Origin: Scedosporium boydii
Taxonomy: Eukaryota; Ascomycota; Sordariomycetes; Microascales; Microascaceae
Reading direction: 5' to 3'
Assembly (NCBI GenBank): GCA_002221725.1
Contig: NJFT01000136.1
Coordinates: 1 to 64,000, forward strand
DNA length: 64,000 bases
In this document: positions 21,342-34,600 of the stretch, piece after piece
How positions within the stretch are numbered: position 1 is the stretch's first letter
Layout: the number at the start of each line of letters is the position of its first letter
The notes under the pieces: model-generated
Told to the model about the DNA's origin: nothing
What the model saw: only the letters and a program-made list of their open reading frames with translations
Database searches by the model: none
Program-made: the position numbers and the translations under genes

Positions 21342-22019
21342 TGCAACTTGGTCGAGGAGGAGAACGTCCTGTTTGAATAACGTCAGGTTGTTACATTTGT
21401 TACATTGATCGGCATCTTTTAACGTTTTCATGTATCGGAAATAGGCTTTACTGGCAGGTTTGTATTTTTTTGGCAGTCGGGAAACAGCCACTTCCCGGCC
21501 GCGAACTACTGAAAGAATAATACTCATATTCAATCGCTGCTCGTCATCAGTGGCGCCGACCATGCCCTTGTGCGAAGTTTAGTATTTCAATGTCCTCATC
21601 CTGCCGGTAGTGCGGAAGATAAGACCATCTGAGCTGTTAATACGTGCGGGACGCCCTCGGTCTCTCGATCGACCCCCTCGGCCTTCGCTCTCGTCTTCAA
21701 CCCCAGGTTTGAGTTCGAGAGAGCCCCGACTTGCAACGTCATCAAGCATTATCTCCAAACCTACACGGCATTGGCTTCAAGCGAGAGATGAAGTCAATCG
21801 TGTCATGCATTTCGGGTAACCTGACGCGATGCGAGAAGGGTCTCTCGATCCCCCGTCAGAGTCCGAGTAGAAAACCAGGCGCTCTTGCCATGGGCAGATT
21901 CCGGCTATCTTGCCGTCAACAAGCCATATTGACATCTCATAGTTCCCAGTCTCCATTTCTCTCCCACACTAGCACAGCCAAAGTGACAGATAATATTCAA
22001 GAGATTTGACTTCGTTACA
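21342..22019. other. Intergenic region, promoter of the NRPS-like gene
   Basis: No gene seen. The stretch 21640-21760 shows chance frames only. Confidence 0.5.
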
Positions 22020-25000
22020 ATGCCCACAACCCGAGCACACAAGCCCGCATATGGGCGTCGGCTCATGATGAACATTATTGAGGAACGGGCCTCCAAGGAG
22101 CCGAACCGGCCGTGGATCCTGGTTCCTCGGACGTCCAATCCCAAGGATGCATGGAAGAATATAACGTATGGAGAGGGCGCCAAGGCGATTAATCGCGTCG
22201 CTCACAGGGTTTTGGACATGGCTGGTCAGCCGCAACCCGGAGAGTTCCCTACAATCGCGTATATTGGGCCAAATGATATTCGCTACATCATATTCATGTT
22301 TGGAGCCATCAAGGCTGGATGCCAGGTCTAACTACCTCCTTATGACTTCCTTATCACTCTCCTCTAAATAGCGGTAGAGCTAACACCGTGATTATAGGCG
22401 TTGTTCATCTCACCTAGGAATTCGCATGAGGGACAGATGAACTTGTTCGAGAAAACAAACTGCAACGTCATCTGCTTCGACGCTGGCTTCAAAGCAACGG
22501 TTCAGCCGTGGCTACAAGAACGAGACATGAAAGCCATAATGGCTACCTCAGTAGATCAATGGTTCCCCAGCGAGGATATCCCAGTTTTCCCGTACAAGAG
22601 GAATTTTGACGAGGGCAGGTGGGATCCCTTCGTCATCCTTCACACGAGCGGGAGTACGGGACTCCCTAAGCCCATCATTTGTCGTCAGGGAATGCTTGCG
22701 ATTAGCGATGCGTACCACGAACTGCCAGAATGGAATGGAACGAAGATGTGGTTGCAAGCTTGGTCGGATGTCTGCAATCTATTCTATGTTCCGAGTAAGT
22801 GCATGGCAAACCTCAAATGGTCTTATGAATAGAGGCTAACGCGAGGAAATCAGTGCCTTTATTCCACGCGGCGGGGTTATACGTAACCTTGATCTCTACA
22901 TTGTATTGGGACAAGTTGGTTGCGTTCCCAGTACCCACGAAACCCCTCACACCGGATACTGTTCTGGAATGTCTTGCGGCTTGCAAGGGCGATGCTGTTC
23001 TTCTCCCGCCTATCATTCTTGAGGAGATCAGTCAATCAGCAGAGAGCACCAAAGCACTCGCCAAGGCCAAGATGGTGGCTCTAGTTGGTGGTGAGTGACA
23101 ACTCAGGGTGATATCCCGATTCCGTTCTCAGTAGCACTAATCCAAGGTTAGGAAATCTTGCCCAAGAGCCTGGTGATAAGCTTATCCAAAACGGCGTCAA
23201 ACTGGAGAACTTGATATCTACCACAGAGTTAGTATCCACTCTCTACAAACTCGCTGCTACTCGGCTGCTGACAACTCAAATACAGATTCACTCCGTTTCC
23301 AATCTATAAGCAGCCGGATCCAAAGATGTGGCATTGGTTCATTATCAACTCGGAGGTATTTGGCTGCGAATGGCGCCCGACCTCGTCAAATCCAAACGTT
23401 TTCGAACAGGTCATCGTTCGTAAGAGCAAGGATCCGGGCTTGCAAGGGTTCTTCTACACATTCCCCGAGCTGCAGGAATACAGCACCAAGGACTTGTACA
23501 AAAAACATCCGACTCTTCCGGACACCTGGCTGTACCAGGGCCGTGCCGATGACATTATTGTCTTTTCCAACGGCGAGAAGCTCAACCCTGTTAGCATCGA
23601 AGGCATCGTCATGGGCCATCCGGACGTCAAAGGAGCCATCGTCGTTGGGACAAACAAGTTTCAACCTGCCCTCATCATTGAGCCCCGAAAATTCCCGCGG
23701 ACGGATGCAGAAGCTGAGAAGTTGATCGAGTCGGTCTGGCCGTCGGTCGTGAAGGCTAACCTCGAAACTGTTGCACATGGCCAAATCGGCCGTCAGTTCA
23801 TCGCCTTGTCTAATCCGAAGAAGCCCTTTATGAGAACGGAAAAGGGCAGCATTCGAAGACCCGACACGTTGAAGTCGTACAAAGACGAAATTGATGTGAT
23901 TTATGACAAGGCTGGGCAGAATGTTCCTGTCGAAGGTGTTAAAATTGATCTCAGCTCCGAAGATGCCTTGACCCGCTCTTTGATCGAGCTGTTCAATACA
24001 GGCTCGAGACCAGTGTTACTCAAGCCTGATACCGACTTCTTCCAGGCCGGCGTGGACTCGATGCAAGTCATCTACGCCTCCCGATTGCTGCGATCTGCAT
24101 TCAAGGCCGCTGGCATCAATGTTGCGGCCGCGGCGGTTGCAACCCGTGTCATCTATGGGAATCCGACACCCCGAAAACTCGGCCGATACCTGTATTCCTT
24201 GGTTAGTAGTGGTCAAAACGAGGAGCGGAAGCTGGAGCACGAGGTCAATGCCATGCAAGCGCTACTCGACAAGTATACCAGAGACCTACCTCCGATGACT
24301 ACAGGGAAACCTCCGCCGGAGAACAACCACCAGACAATCTTGCTCACCGGCTCCACCGGCGCCCTGGGATCCTACTTGCTGGATTACATGTGCCGCTGCC
24401 CTAACGTGAAACGGGTCATTTGCCTCAATCGTGCGGAAAATGGGCGTGAGAGACAGACGGAAGTGAGTTCGGCCCGTGGACTATCGACGAACTTTGACAA
24501 GGTCGATTTCCTACGCGCAGACATGGGTCGATCTGATCTTGGACTAAACGCCAAGGATTATGATCGGATCCGGGATTCTGTTGACCGCATCATCCACAAT
24601 CAGTGGCCCGTCAACTTCAACATGCCGGTGGAATCCTTCGAGCCGCATATCCGAGGAGTGCGTCACCTCGTGGACTTGAGTGCCAAGGCGCGCAAGCAGG
24701 TCTTGATTACGTTTATTTCTTCCATCGGCTCGGTCGATGGGTGGAAAGAGCCCTATCCAGTGCCGGAAAAGTCCATCAAGGACTTCTCCATCAGCTCAAC
24801 GGGGTACGGAATGTCCAAGCACGTTAGTAGCCTCTTGCTGGAGAAAGCGACGGAGAAATCCGGAATTCCCACCGAGGTAATCCGCGTCGGCCAGATCGGC
24901 GGCCCGGAGTCTAATCAGGGAATGTGGAACAAGCATGAGTGGCTTCCTTCCATCATTGCTAGCTCCGCTTACCTGGGGATGCTGCCCAAGGACTTGGGCA

Positions 25001-25434
25001 CCATGGATACTGTTGATTGGACGCCCATTGAGGGCATTGCAAATATGGTTCTTGAACTGTCGGGAATCAATAAGCCAGTTCCTCTTAAGGAAGCGAATGG
25101 ATACTTCCACGGCGTCAATCCTGCCGTCACGAAATGGGGAAGCCTAGCGCCGGCCGTCAAAGAGTTTTACGGCGATCGAATCAAGAAACTCGTACCGTTC
25201 TCGGAATGGATCGATGCGTTGGAGAAGAGCCAGGAGAAATCGGAAGATGTCACCAAGAATCCTGCCATCAAGCTCCTTGACTCATATCGGAGGATGTGCG
25301 GAGAAGGCACCGCTGAGCAACGCCACGTGGACATGGATACGTCAAGGACGACACGGTGCAGCGAGACGATGAGGAGCATGGGTCCTGTCACCCCCAATCT
25401 CATGAAACATTGGTGTAGTCAGTGGGGATTTTAA
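22020..25434 (+). CDS. NRPS-like carboxylic acid reductase (A-T-R)
   Basis: Five exons (22020-22325, 22398-22794, 22854-23090, 23152-23227, 23286-25434) give 3165 nt, 1054 residues, with all splice phases consistent. The adenylation domain (to about residue 510) shows LHTSGSTGLPKP near 180, a TTE motif, YQGRADD and the A10-type segment with TEKGSIRR. The carrier domain has DFFQAGVDSMQV near 590, whose Ser accepts phosphopantetheine. The reductase domain has the Rossmann motif LLTGSTGALGSYLLD near 690 and a YGMSK catalytic Tyr/Lys pair near 843. No condensation domain is present. Such enzymes activate an aryl, amino or fatty acid, load it as thioester and release it as aldehyde or alcohol with NADPH. 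The gene converges on the hydrolase gene (255-bp gap). Confidence 0.92.
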
Positions 25435-25689
25435 AAGCTCAAGGTTCATACACTCTTTCGCTGAAGTGGTCCAGAATAGAACAATCCTTACCGAGCCCCG
25501 ATGCCCAAGTGCTCATGAGGCGCATCTATCGTTAAGAGAGTCAATATTACGGAGTTATGGGTTTCCATAAATCATTGATGTATATTCAGTATACATTATA
25601 GTCTAGTCTATTGTAAAGTGTAAGGGTATGGAGTATTAACTACCACCGTGGGATCATATCTAATAAGCCTTCGTCCCTTTCCATATTTC
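25435..25689. terminator. Convergent 3' spacer between NRPS-like and hydrolase genes
   Basis: AT-rich spacer of 255 bp holding the 3' ends of two converging genes, with ATTATAGTCTAG-like AT tracts near 25600. No defined poly-A signal can be proved. Confidence 0.35.
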
Positions 25690-27635
25690 TCAGTTTGCCG
25701 TGCTGTCCTGAGAATCCCGAGAGACCAAACTCATTGTGGTCTGGAAGAATCTAGAAGTGACCTTCTCAGCAGTACCATCGTCACCGAGAGTCACGACGAA
25801 ATCGTCAATCGAATTAAAGCCATAGCTAACCCGCTCAAACATGAACCAAGTCTGGCAACTAATCTGGGGGATGAAGGGAATGCTCGCGTCAACGGCAGCG
25901 AAATCCTCGGCCTTTCCGATGTTGAAGACAGCTCGCCAACCCGACTGGTCGCCGGCCGAGAGACCGGTGGTGTGGAGGCGAATGCTGATAGGGGCGTTTA
26001 TCTCGACGGCTTCACCGACACCGAGGTACCTGCCGTAACTTCCGACAACATTGACACCGCGAGAAACCCAATTGGAGACGACAAGACCGGGACCGTCGTC
26101 GACGGAGAGCGTGATGGTAGAGTTGGTCTCCTCATCAACGTATTGACCAACAAGTCTCACCTCTGCTTCGGCCTTAGCAGCTTGATCAAGGGCTGGAATG
26201 AGGGCCTCCACAAGCTTCGCAGTTCCGAAAAAGACGACATCGCTGCTGGCCTCGGGCCCTCCAGTGAGAAAAGTGAGGACGATGTCATAGTCGGGGATGA
26301 GAGCGAACATGGCATGGTAGGAGCCGATGTCGCCAGACTTTGTGTATAGGTCAATGACGCGGCCGTCTAAAGTCAAGTTCTTGACGCGTACAATCTCCCA
26401 GGGATTTCCCACGGACATTCCAAGTGAAGAGGTGTGCTCGGCTGGCTTCATCCACTTCCGGGTCTCGACACCGCTGAGAAGCTCGTGGTTCAGGATAGCC
26501 TCGCCAAACTTGATCAAGTCTTCGGTATTGGAGTAAAAGCCACCCGCACTGTCGCCATGTTAGACTTACTTTCTCAAATTTATTTGGGAGGTTAGTGACT
26601 TACGGGTTATAGACACCGAGATCAGCGAACCACCAGGGATCCTCGGCGGGGATAAAGCCTACGCTGTCATCTTCTGGTTTCTCTCCTGGCGACGTGCTGT
26701 TCATGCCAAGTGGGTTGAGGATAGTATCTCTAATGTGGGAAGCGAATGTCTTATTGGTCACTTGCTCCACAACAAAGCTGAGTATGGAAAAGCCGACGTT
26801 CGAGTACATGGGCGTGGTGAAAGGCGCCCAAGTTGGCCTATGCTTGCCGTACTTGGCTAGAAGATCTGTTCTTGTTATTAGTATTCATCATGGATGCGAT
26901 TTATAGAGAAGTGAACATACCCTCTTTCGTGCAAGGAGTGCTGCCTCCGAAACCTGAGCAGCCAGGAATGGAGTCATTGCCTAAGACAGGCAGTCCAAGA
27001 GACGCTGCGTCGACGCCAAAGTTCGCGATGTCCTGGGCCACTACTCATCGTTTAATACTCCCAAGTCTTGGATAGGGGCCATGAACATACGGCCAACACT
27101 TACTCTCATAAGCGAAACCACCCATATGATTGCTGAGACTCAAAAGAGTGACATCGTCCCAAGAGATGGTTGTGAGCTCGTTAACGTCTTCTTGCTGGTC
27201 TTGAAGAGTCCTCAGCTCCGGGAGGTACTTGGTAACCGGGTCGTTGATGTCAACACCAGCCTCGCGCAGGATGGAGAGCGGTGCGAACAGTTTAGGCACG
27301 CTCCCAACCCTATACACCGTCTTAGATGTAACGTTTGTCGTTCCATTTTGATCTCGGATTTCTGGGGTGTGGTGGATGTCGAGAAGAGGTGTATCTTCGT
27401 GGATAGACTTGATGGTGAGCGAGGCGGCGCTGTTATTGTATCCTGAGACATATCCGTGGAAAAGCTCCGTGACTTTCTGAACAGCTTCAGACACAATACG
27501 ATTCGAGCTAGGGTCCCTGGGCGCTGGGAGCGTCTGGCCGAGAGGAGGACAGTGGAATGGTCTCGCTGCATCCACAGATTCCACACCTAAGCCCAGGAGG
27601 GCACCAACGGCCGCGACCGATGTGATGGGCCTCAT
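25690..27635 (-). CDS. Secreted serine beta-lactamase/penicillin-binding-like hydrolase
   Basis: Four exons (27635-27104, 27040-26921, 26865-26604, 26548-25690) give 1773 nt, 590 residues. An ATG at 27692 is also in frame. The chosen start gives a signal peptide (SVAAVGALLGLGVESVDA). The active-site signature SVPK of SxxK type lies near residue 112 inside VYRVGSVPKLF, followed by the Tyr motif YSN near 238 and a KSG triad near 375. These are the three catalytic motifs of the class C beta-lactamase/DD-peptidase fold. Fungal members act as esterases, amidases or transferases rather than on peptidoglycan. Its position beside an NRPS-like gene and an exporter suggests a role in product tailoring or detoxification (inference). 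The first intron acceptor (TAG before TGGCCC) is chosen because it keeps the frame. Confidence 0.85.
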
Positions 27636-29144
27636 TCTGATCCTTTGACGGACAAAAGGAAAAGCACTGAATACGCAAGGAGCCGCAAGCACTGGGACGG
27701 GAGGATGTTTGAGACGAGGCTGCTTGATTGACGGAATTACTAGACTAGACGGGCGAGATAGGGGAGACTAGGTAGATTTATAACTGAACTTGAGGCCCTG
27801 GCCTACAAGATGGTCTTTCCTTAAGAAAACCAGACTCTAATCCAACCCTGTAATGTAGGCTGATGCTTGGGGCGTGGCGTCTCGACGCGCAGTCGATTCA
27901 TTGAATTGTTCTGAGAGGTAAAATTGGCATCGCGTACGCGTGGAAGTATGTCGTGGGCTTGTGGCTTGGCAGAGTTGAGTTCGTCCGTGATACAAAGATC
28001 TTGGCAGCAGCCCTATGTCGTTGCGACCCAAGATTGACCTCGCGAAGATTTGTAAGTTATTATCAGGGTCCCGTCATTTCCGTCAGTTATGCGGACTATT
28101 CACTCGTAAATATCGTATTGGGCTTTCAAGTCAAGCCATCCCAGCCACAGCTTCGTAAGAGTTCGCTGGCGAGTCACTTGCCGATCCGATGATCCCGAAC
28201 TCTGCGCCACAGCCGCGTCGCCCAGCGTCTTGGCCTCTTTACACGCTGTTCCATAGCTGTTAGGGCCTACAAAGCAAGCATAGACTCTGCATCGAAAGTT
28301 CCACTCAGTTAACATGGAATAACTTGGAACTTTTGCGCTGTTCACCATCGGGTTTTCTCTACGAAGTAGGAACGTGTTAGGTCCGTGTCTGTTTTGATCA
28401 ACACCACCAGAGAACAGTCGCTGATTGGTTGAGGTCCTGCTCCTCAGTACTGTGACGTAGAATACTAGGACCGTATAACCCTGAAATGCTACTCTGATAT
28501 TCCTAGACTGAATTTGCAGGCTAGATTAGACGTTCCTGGCGAACTTTGTGCGTCCGCACTTTCCTATCACTGCCTGGAGGGAAATGCTGACGATGAGGGA
28601 GTGGGCCCCAAGTTACTACGTGGCTGCCTGCCGAAATCTCACTTGACAGTTGCACGTGTGAGGCCGGCGATCCTTGAAGCTTACCAGGTGCGAAGAGGCA
28701 CGGGAGAACTCTGTCTGACCGCCGCTTTCTTCGAGAGGAGAGGATGTTCGGCAAGTAATTTACACCGAGGCGGGAATACGACGAATACGGTCCTAGAACA
28801 TTATTACTCCGGCCAAGGAGTCCAACTCGGCGCTTCTCGGAGGATACTGAGCCGAGTCGCTAATCTCACTCAAAAGAAAAATGGGCAGTTCAGTTTTGTC
28901 CGTTCGGTCTCTTGAGTGGGAAGGCAACAACAGATGTTCCTGCATTTTGAGTCTATCTTAGGCACGCTCCTAACTATTTCGGCTTTCACTCTGGCACAGA
29001 CATCGATCCTCCAATTTTTTGGAATTGACTTCCGCTCTTTTATTTGTATCTGCACGATTCTCTCAGTCATGAGCCTCATGGCATGCAGATAACCTTTCAA
29101 AGCCGTCTAATATGGAATCAACTTCAAGAAGTCTGCCCCTCCGC
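27636..29144. other. Intergenic region, no gene recognised
   Basis: About 1.5 kb between two minus-strand genes; it presumably holds the hydrolase promoter on the left. The frame at 28514-28915 is open but has no recognisable features. One TACGAAGTAG word lies at 28360-28369. Confidence 0.5.
28360..28369 (+). repeat. TACGAAGTAG word
   Basis: Exact intergenic copy of the 10-nt word, here extended to the palindrome-like CTACGAAGTAG. Confidence 0.8.
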
Positions 29145-31072
29145 CTACCGCCTGTGGGTGGAGGAAATGGCCGGGTCGATACTACGACTGGTCCCAATAA
29201 TAAGACTGTCTTCTTCGCTCGAGTCCCATCCTTCACGGTTATCCTTGGGCACCCGGACGAAAAGGATATCAAGGGTAATGGCAACGATGGCAACGGCGAA
29301 TCCAAAGTAGAGGGCTGCCCGAAAGCCGCGAATCTGATCATGCGTGTTCCGGGAGATTTGGCCGTCGATCGTCCCCGAAACTCCAATTCCAAGACTGTTT
29401 CCATACAGATTAAGAGTCCCAATGAGGCTTCCTGCAACCCCTTGGTACTTCCGACCAACGCTGTTGCTGACAATAAGCTGAGCAGCAACATAGACGAAAT
29501 CCGGACTGAGACAAGACAGCACGATTGCTGGGAATGCTTGCGCCCAGTAAGTCTGCTGCACCGGCATCGTGGCAACAAGCATGTTAGCCACGACGAGAAC
29601 GCCGATACCCATTGCCATGATCCATTGCGCAGCAAGTCGCGGAAGGAGCCAGGCAGCGAGAAAGACGGAAAGGGGACCGACAACCAAGAAGGGTGTATAC
29701 CCAACTGCAGTTTCCAGCACCGACCAGTGCCGCTGTGTCTGTAACCAGGTGATTGTGTACCATTGCGAAATGGCGAAGGACATGTAACTCAGAGTAACGA
29801 CGAGCACCAGAGCCGAAAAACTGGGCGTCTTGAAGATGAAGAGAGGCATCACGGGCTCCTTGGCGAAGTTGCCCTCCCATATGAGGAATAAACCGAAAAG
29901 GAGAATGGAAACAATGAGGCAGGTAATTTCAGCAGGCCCCTTCCAACCCGATGAAGGTGCTTGGCTAGTTTTTTTTGTCAGGCGACGATATCATAGGTAC
30001 GGATATCTCTCGGACGACTCACTTACTTCCACGCAAAGCTGAATAAGATCAGACTTCCCAAGCCGAGAATTGCCCCCACGTAGTCGATCTTTCCACCCTT
30101 ATCTAGAGGCTCGTCTTTGGGCATGGAAAAGAAAATTCCGGCCAACGTAACGGCTTGAGATGTGGCGCTGAAGGAGAGGATAGACTGTTAGTTCAAGACG
30201 CGACGAAGTGAAAAGTTGGCTTGAGATTAACAAATGTCAGTCACTCACAGGAAAATGAAAAGCCACCTCCAATGCGTTCTCTCAAGAAAGATACCCGTTA
30301 ATAGAGCGCCAAAGAAGCCGCCAATAGGAGCCGATGCTCCGAAGCAACCCATGGCAATGTTTCTCCAATGGCCGGGAGGAATCATGACGGTGATGATAGC
30401 GACGGCGTTTGGCATTAAAATTCCACCACCCACGCCTGTCAAAGCTCTGGCGGCAACGAACGCCATATAGTTATCGCAAAAGGCATTTACCAGGGAAAAG
30501 AGCGTGAAGATGGCGCCTCCAATAAGGAGTGTCGTTTGGTGACCATAGATGGTGCCGAACCTTCCACTGATCAAGACGAATGCGCCCTGCGTCAAGCTGC
30601 ATTAAGCAGGCAATCGTGTCAGCCAATACAGATCATCCAACCGAACATTATCACAGGCACGTACGAATATGCTGCAGCGAGCCAATTGGCTTGGCCAGGC
30701 CCGGCCTCTCTGCCGAGCTTTTCGCTGAAATCAAACCCTCCAGCTACTGTTGTGAAGTTGGAAATAAACTACGCTCAATAGTGGTTAGTTTACGATGGCT
30801 TTGGATAAACTAACGAAGAGAGAGGCAAGACCGACTTGAATAAAGTTGACACACATGACGAGGCCAATCACGACGACCCTCTTCGTTCGGCTTACTCCGT
30901 GGAACGGAGCAAGACCAAACTCACGTGGGGGAGCGAGGGTTCGTCCGGCAGTGGGCTCCGCATGGACCGCCTGCGGCGATGGTAGGGGAAAGACAGTTGA
31001 AATGGGTTTTCCATCGTGGACAGGATCCGGTAGCTCCGTGAGCTCAATTGTTGTGACTTGGGTTGTGGACAT
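29145..31072 (-). CDS. MFS multidrug/metabolite exporter (DHA2-like, 14 spans)
   Basis: Five exons (31072-30815, 30768-30665, 30596-30249, 30167-30027, 29964-29145) give 1671 nt, 556 residues, in phase throughout. A long polar N-terminus precedes about 14 hydrophobic segments. The RALTGVGGGILMPNAVA stretch and the HWRWLFIF loop are typical of drug:H+ antiporters with 14 spans. The third intron uses the acceptor TCCTTCAG downstream of a CTAAC branch; the nearer AG would break the frame. It lies in the plasma membrane and exports small molecules. Adjacent to the secreted hydrolase and NRPS-like genes, it could export their product. It is divergent from the copper ATPase with a shared 0.6-kb promoter region. 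An upstream ATG (31180) would add 36 residues. Confidence 0.88.
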
Positions 31073-31666
31073 GATGGACTTATGGCATGTTAGGCCGAAG
31101 CTTGCGTTCGAAGAGACTGGGTTGCCCGCCAACAAGAGGATTTGATATTTATTGACAAGAGTGAAACTGCCCATGCCCACTACCTACTTCTCCCTCTCTC
31201 GAGTCTGGCGGCATCTCACTTTTATAATGTTTCCACCTCCCGCTCCAAACCTCCGATGCCAAGTGCGGAGAGCCAATCGACGAATCGATTAGTAACATCA
31301 TTGATGAATGTGCCGCCGAGGACGCTCCGAAGTGGGCCGGTTCCCCACTTTAGTATGGCGAAGCTCATCTCACGATAACTGATAAGAACTCGGCCAGGCA
31401 AGATTGTGATGGATTGATGGGTGTGGCGGACCTCGAATGCAAGGATTGTTGTTGTGCATAATTAGCCGCTACTCTTCCGGGAATGCCTCTGATGAAACTC
31501 CAAAGCTCCAGAGAATTCAATTGCGGGGATCAAACGAAACCCCCAAAGTTTTCTCGAAGATCTATGGCGTGTTAACGTTAAAATAAGTGAGCTGTACCTT
31601 CGTATGCTGCAAGCAATTGTTATTATTCTACCTAATATTGATTGATTGCTCTGTCCTTCCTTCCTC
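31073..31666. promoter_or_regulatory. Divergent promoter region, exporter / copper ATPase
   Basis: 594 bp between two divergently transcribed genes. If the copper ATPase is induced by copper, the exporter could share its regulation. I could not assign copper-regulator sites with confidence by eye. Confidence 0.4.
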
Positions 31667-34600
31667 ATGGCCTGCAGTTCCGGATGCTGTGGTGCCCCGC
31701 CCGCCACCGGGAGTGAGGGGATCCCCGAGAATCTGTCTGACGTCGACAGCTGCCACATCGCAGATGTCAACGAGGATGTCATCAAGAGTGGCAGTTGTTG
31801 CCAGACGAAGGACGTCGAGGAGAACGACTGCTGCAATAACGGTACTGCCCAGAGCGCTTGCTGCGAGGACGAGAGTGCCCTTCAAGACGACTGCTGCGGG
31901 ACCCAGGATGCTAGAAAGAGTGACTGCTGCGCGAGCAACCAGATCTCCAAAGACAGCTGCAGTCAGTCTGAAGATGCTGCCAATGTTAACAGTGAAACTG
32001 CAAGCAAGAGCGATCGCTACGAACCACTTCATAAGCCAATTGTCTCTGGATGCCGGGACGCATGCTGTGCGGCAAAGGTTCCCTCTCCAGCTACTCCGTC
32101 TGGTCGTCCACCATCGAGTTCTGTCTCTGGCGATGATTGTTACGAGTCTCGCCCGGCTAACTCTCCAGGAAAGAAGGGGTGCTGCGCGCCGGCCGCGAGA
32201 AAACAAAAGGATGCCGCCGATTTAGCCGCCCCCAGCTGTTGCCAGGGAAAGGTTTCTCCCTGCTGTGACACGGCTTGTCTTGACCGACTGGCCCTCCGAG
32301 AATGCCAAAGCCAAGGCTCCATTCATGGTAAGTAATTACTAGCCTGCCGCTCTCTAAGGGATCATGGTCAATGTTGACTCCGCTTTTAGATTCTGGCTTG
32401 CCGTCAGTCAACTCTTGCGATGGAGGTGCAACAGGGAAACCATGCAGCGGCCATTCCCGCAAGACACGTTTGACCTATGCCGATCAACTGGAGGCCCTGG
32501 GCTGCATCTGCCGTGCGTTGGTAGCGCTTGGACTTGAGTCGTGCTGTGCGCCTAGGGAGCCGCGCTCTTCCACGGAGAGGAAGCGTGGCTCGAGAAGTAG
32601 TCTGCGCGGGCCAGCCAAGCCAGCCTCCAGCAGTCAATGTGTTAAGGCGTGTTGCGCAGAGCCTCGATCAAAGCTAGAAAAGGCACCTAGTATCGCAGAC
32701 TCCTGTGCCGCGTCGTGCTGCGAGGAATCGCCACCACAGCAACGGGGATGGGGGAGTGACACCAGAATCGCTCGGTTGGCTACGGATCCCGAAAAGGGCG
32801 CCCCGGGCGACTTCAAGGAGCATGTTATTCTGAGTATCTCCGGTATGACGTGCACCGGATGCGAGACAAAGCTCATTCGAACTCTTGCTTCTCTCCCCGG
32901 CGTCAAGAATTTGAAGACGAGTTTAGTCCTTGCCCGGGCCGAATTTGACCTTGCCGGTACGACGGTCTCAGGTGAAGTCATAAAGCATCTTGAGCGTACC
33001 ACCGAGTTTAAATGCCAAAAGGTCACGAACCAAGGCGCAACCATCGATATTGTTGCCCCCAAGGGCAACCCGTATGCGTTTATCAACCAGCCTTGGCCCA
33101 GCGGTGTTATTGACATGACGGTGGTAGACAAAAAGATTGTCCAAGTTTGTTTCGATGCCAAGGAGATTGGCGCGCGGGATCTTGCACAGAATGGTTGGCC
33201 TGATGGACCCGTCAGCCTCGCTGACCCTCGAGGTGATCCCAGTCTTGAAGCCGGTGGGAAACATGTGCGCCACTTGGCGTACATGACCATCCTATCGGCT
33301 GTGCTCACTGTTCCTGTCTTGGTATTGGCATGGGCTCCATTACCTCAGAATGAAATTGCATACAGCTCGGCCTCGCTCGCCCTGGCCACCATCGTTCAGT
33401 GTATCGTCGCCGGTCCGTTCTATCCCAAGGCCTTGAAGAGCCTCATCTTCTCCCGAGTGATTGAGATGGACCTGCTCATTGTCTTGAGCACGAGTGCTGC
33501 TTATATCTTTTCTGTCGTGTCGTTCGGCTACATGGTTGCACATCACCCTTTACCCACTGGTCAGTTCTTCGAAACCAGCACTTTACTCGTTACCCTGATC
33601 ATGGTCGGTCGGTACCTGGGTGCACTGGGCCGCCAAAAGGCGGTGGAATCAATCTCAATCCGGTCGCTTCAGGTGTCTAGGGCCGTGCTGGTTACAGAGC
33701 AAGGTGACAAGGAGATCGACGCGCGACTCCTCCAGTATGGAGATGTCTTTAGAGTTGCGCCCGATAGCAGAGTTCCAACGGACGGTACAGTCCTCTTTGG
33801 CGTGTCTGAGGTAGATGAGTCGATGATTACCGGTGAATCAAGGCCCATTTTGAAACAGGCAAAGTCTCCCCTGATCGCGGGTTCCGTCAATGGCTTTGGA
33901 GCGCTCGAGGTCCGACTGACCAGACTACCTGGCGACAACACCATCAGCACGATCGCTTCTATGGTCGATGATGCTAAACTCTCGAAACCAAAGATCCAGG
34001 ACATCGCAGATAAGGTTGCGTCTTACTTCGTTCCTGTCGTTGTCTGCCTGGCCGCCATTACCATGACCGTCTGGGTAGCTGTTGGTATCAAGGTGCAGCA
34101 GCTGCTTGGCAACGAAGCCACGATCAAGGCTCTCACATATGCTATTACTGTTTTGATCGTCTCATGTCCCTGTGCTATTGGACTCGCGGTGCCTATGGTC
34201 GTGGTGATTGCTAGCGGAGTTGCCGCTGAACGGGGCGTCATCTTCAAGACTTCATCAGCCATCGAATCAGCCTACAAGACATCTCACGTTGTTTTCGACA
34301 AAACTGGAACTTTGACAGAGGGTAAACTAACTGTGTCTGATGAGAATTATCTCGTTAGTGACGACGCCCAGATAAAGGCACTCCTCCTTGGCCTAGTTAC
34401 AAATATCAAGCATCCCGTATCCGCCGCCCTCGCGGCACACCTCAAGTCTAACAATATTATGGCCACGCCGGTGTCTGAAGTTAAGGCGTTTCCTGGAAAA
34501 GGGGTACAAGGGAAGTCCATGCAGGGAATTGTCCTTCGGGCAGGTAACTCCCGATGGCTTGGGGTCGATTGTGATCCCCAAGTACAGTCCATGCAAGCAC

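Noticed and set aside
29112..29744. Plus-strand frame of 210 codons
   Set aside because: Antisense to the last MFS exon, which has clear transmembrane segments and proper splicing.
30168..30250. Apparent frameshift between MFS exons 3 and 4
   Set aside because: The nearest AG breaks the frame, but the acceptor TCCTTCAG 17 bases further on, downstream of a CTAAC branch site, restores phase and the whole CDS is a multiple of three.
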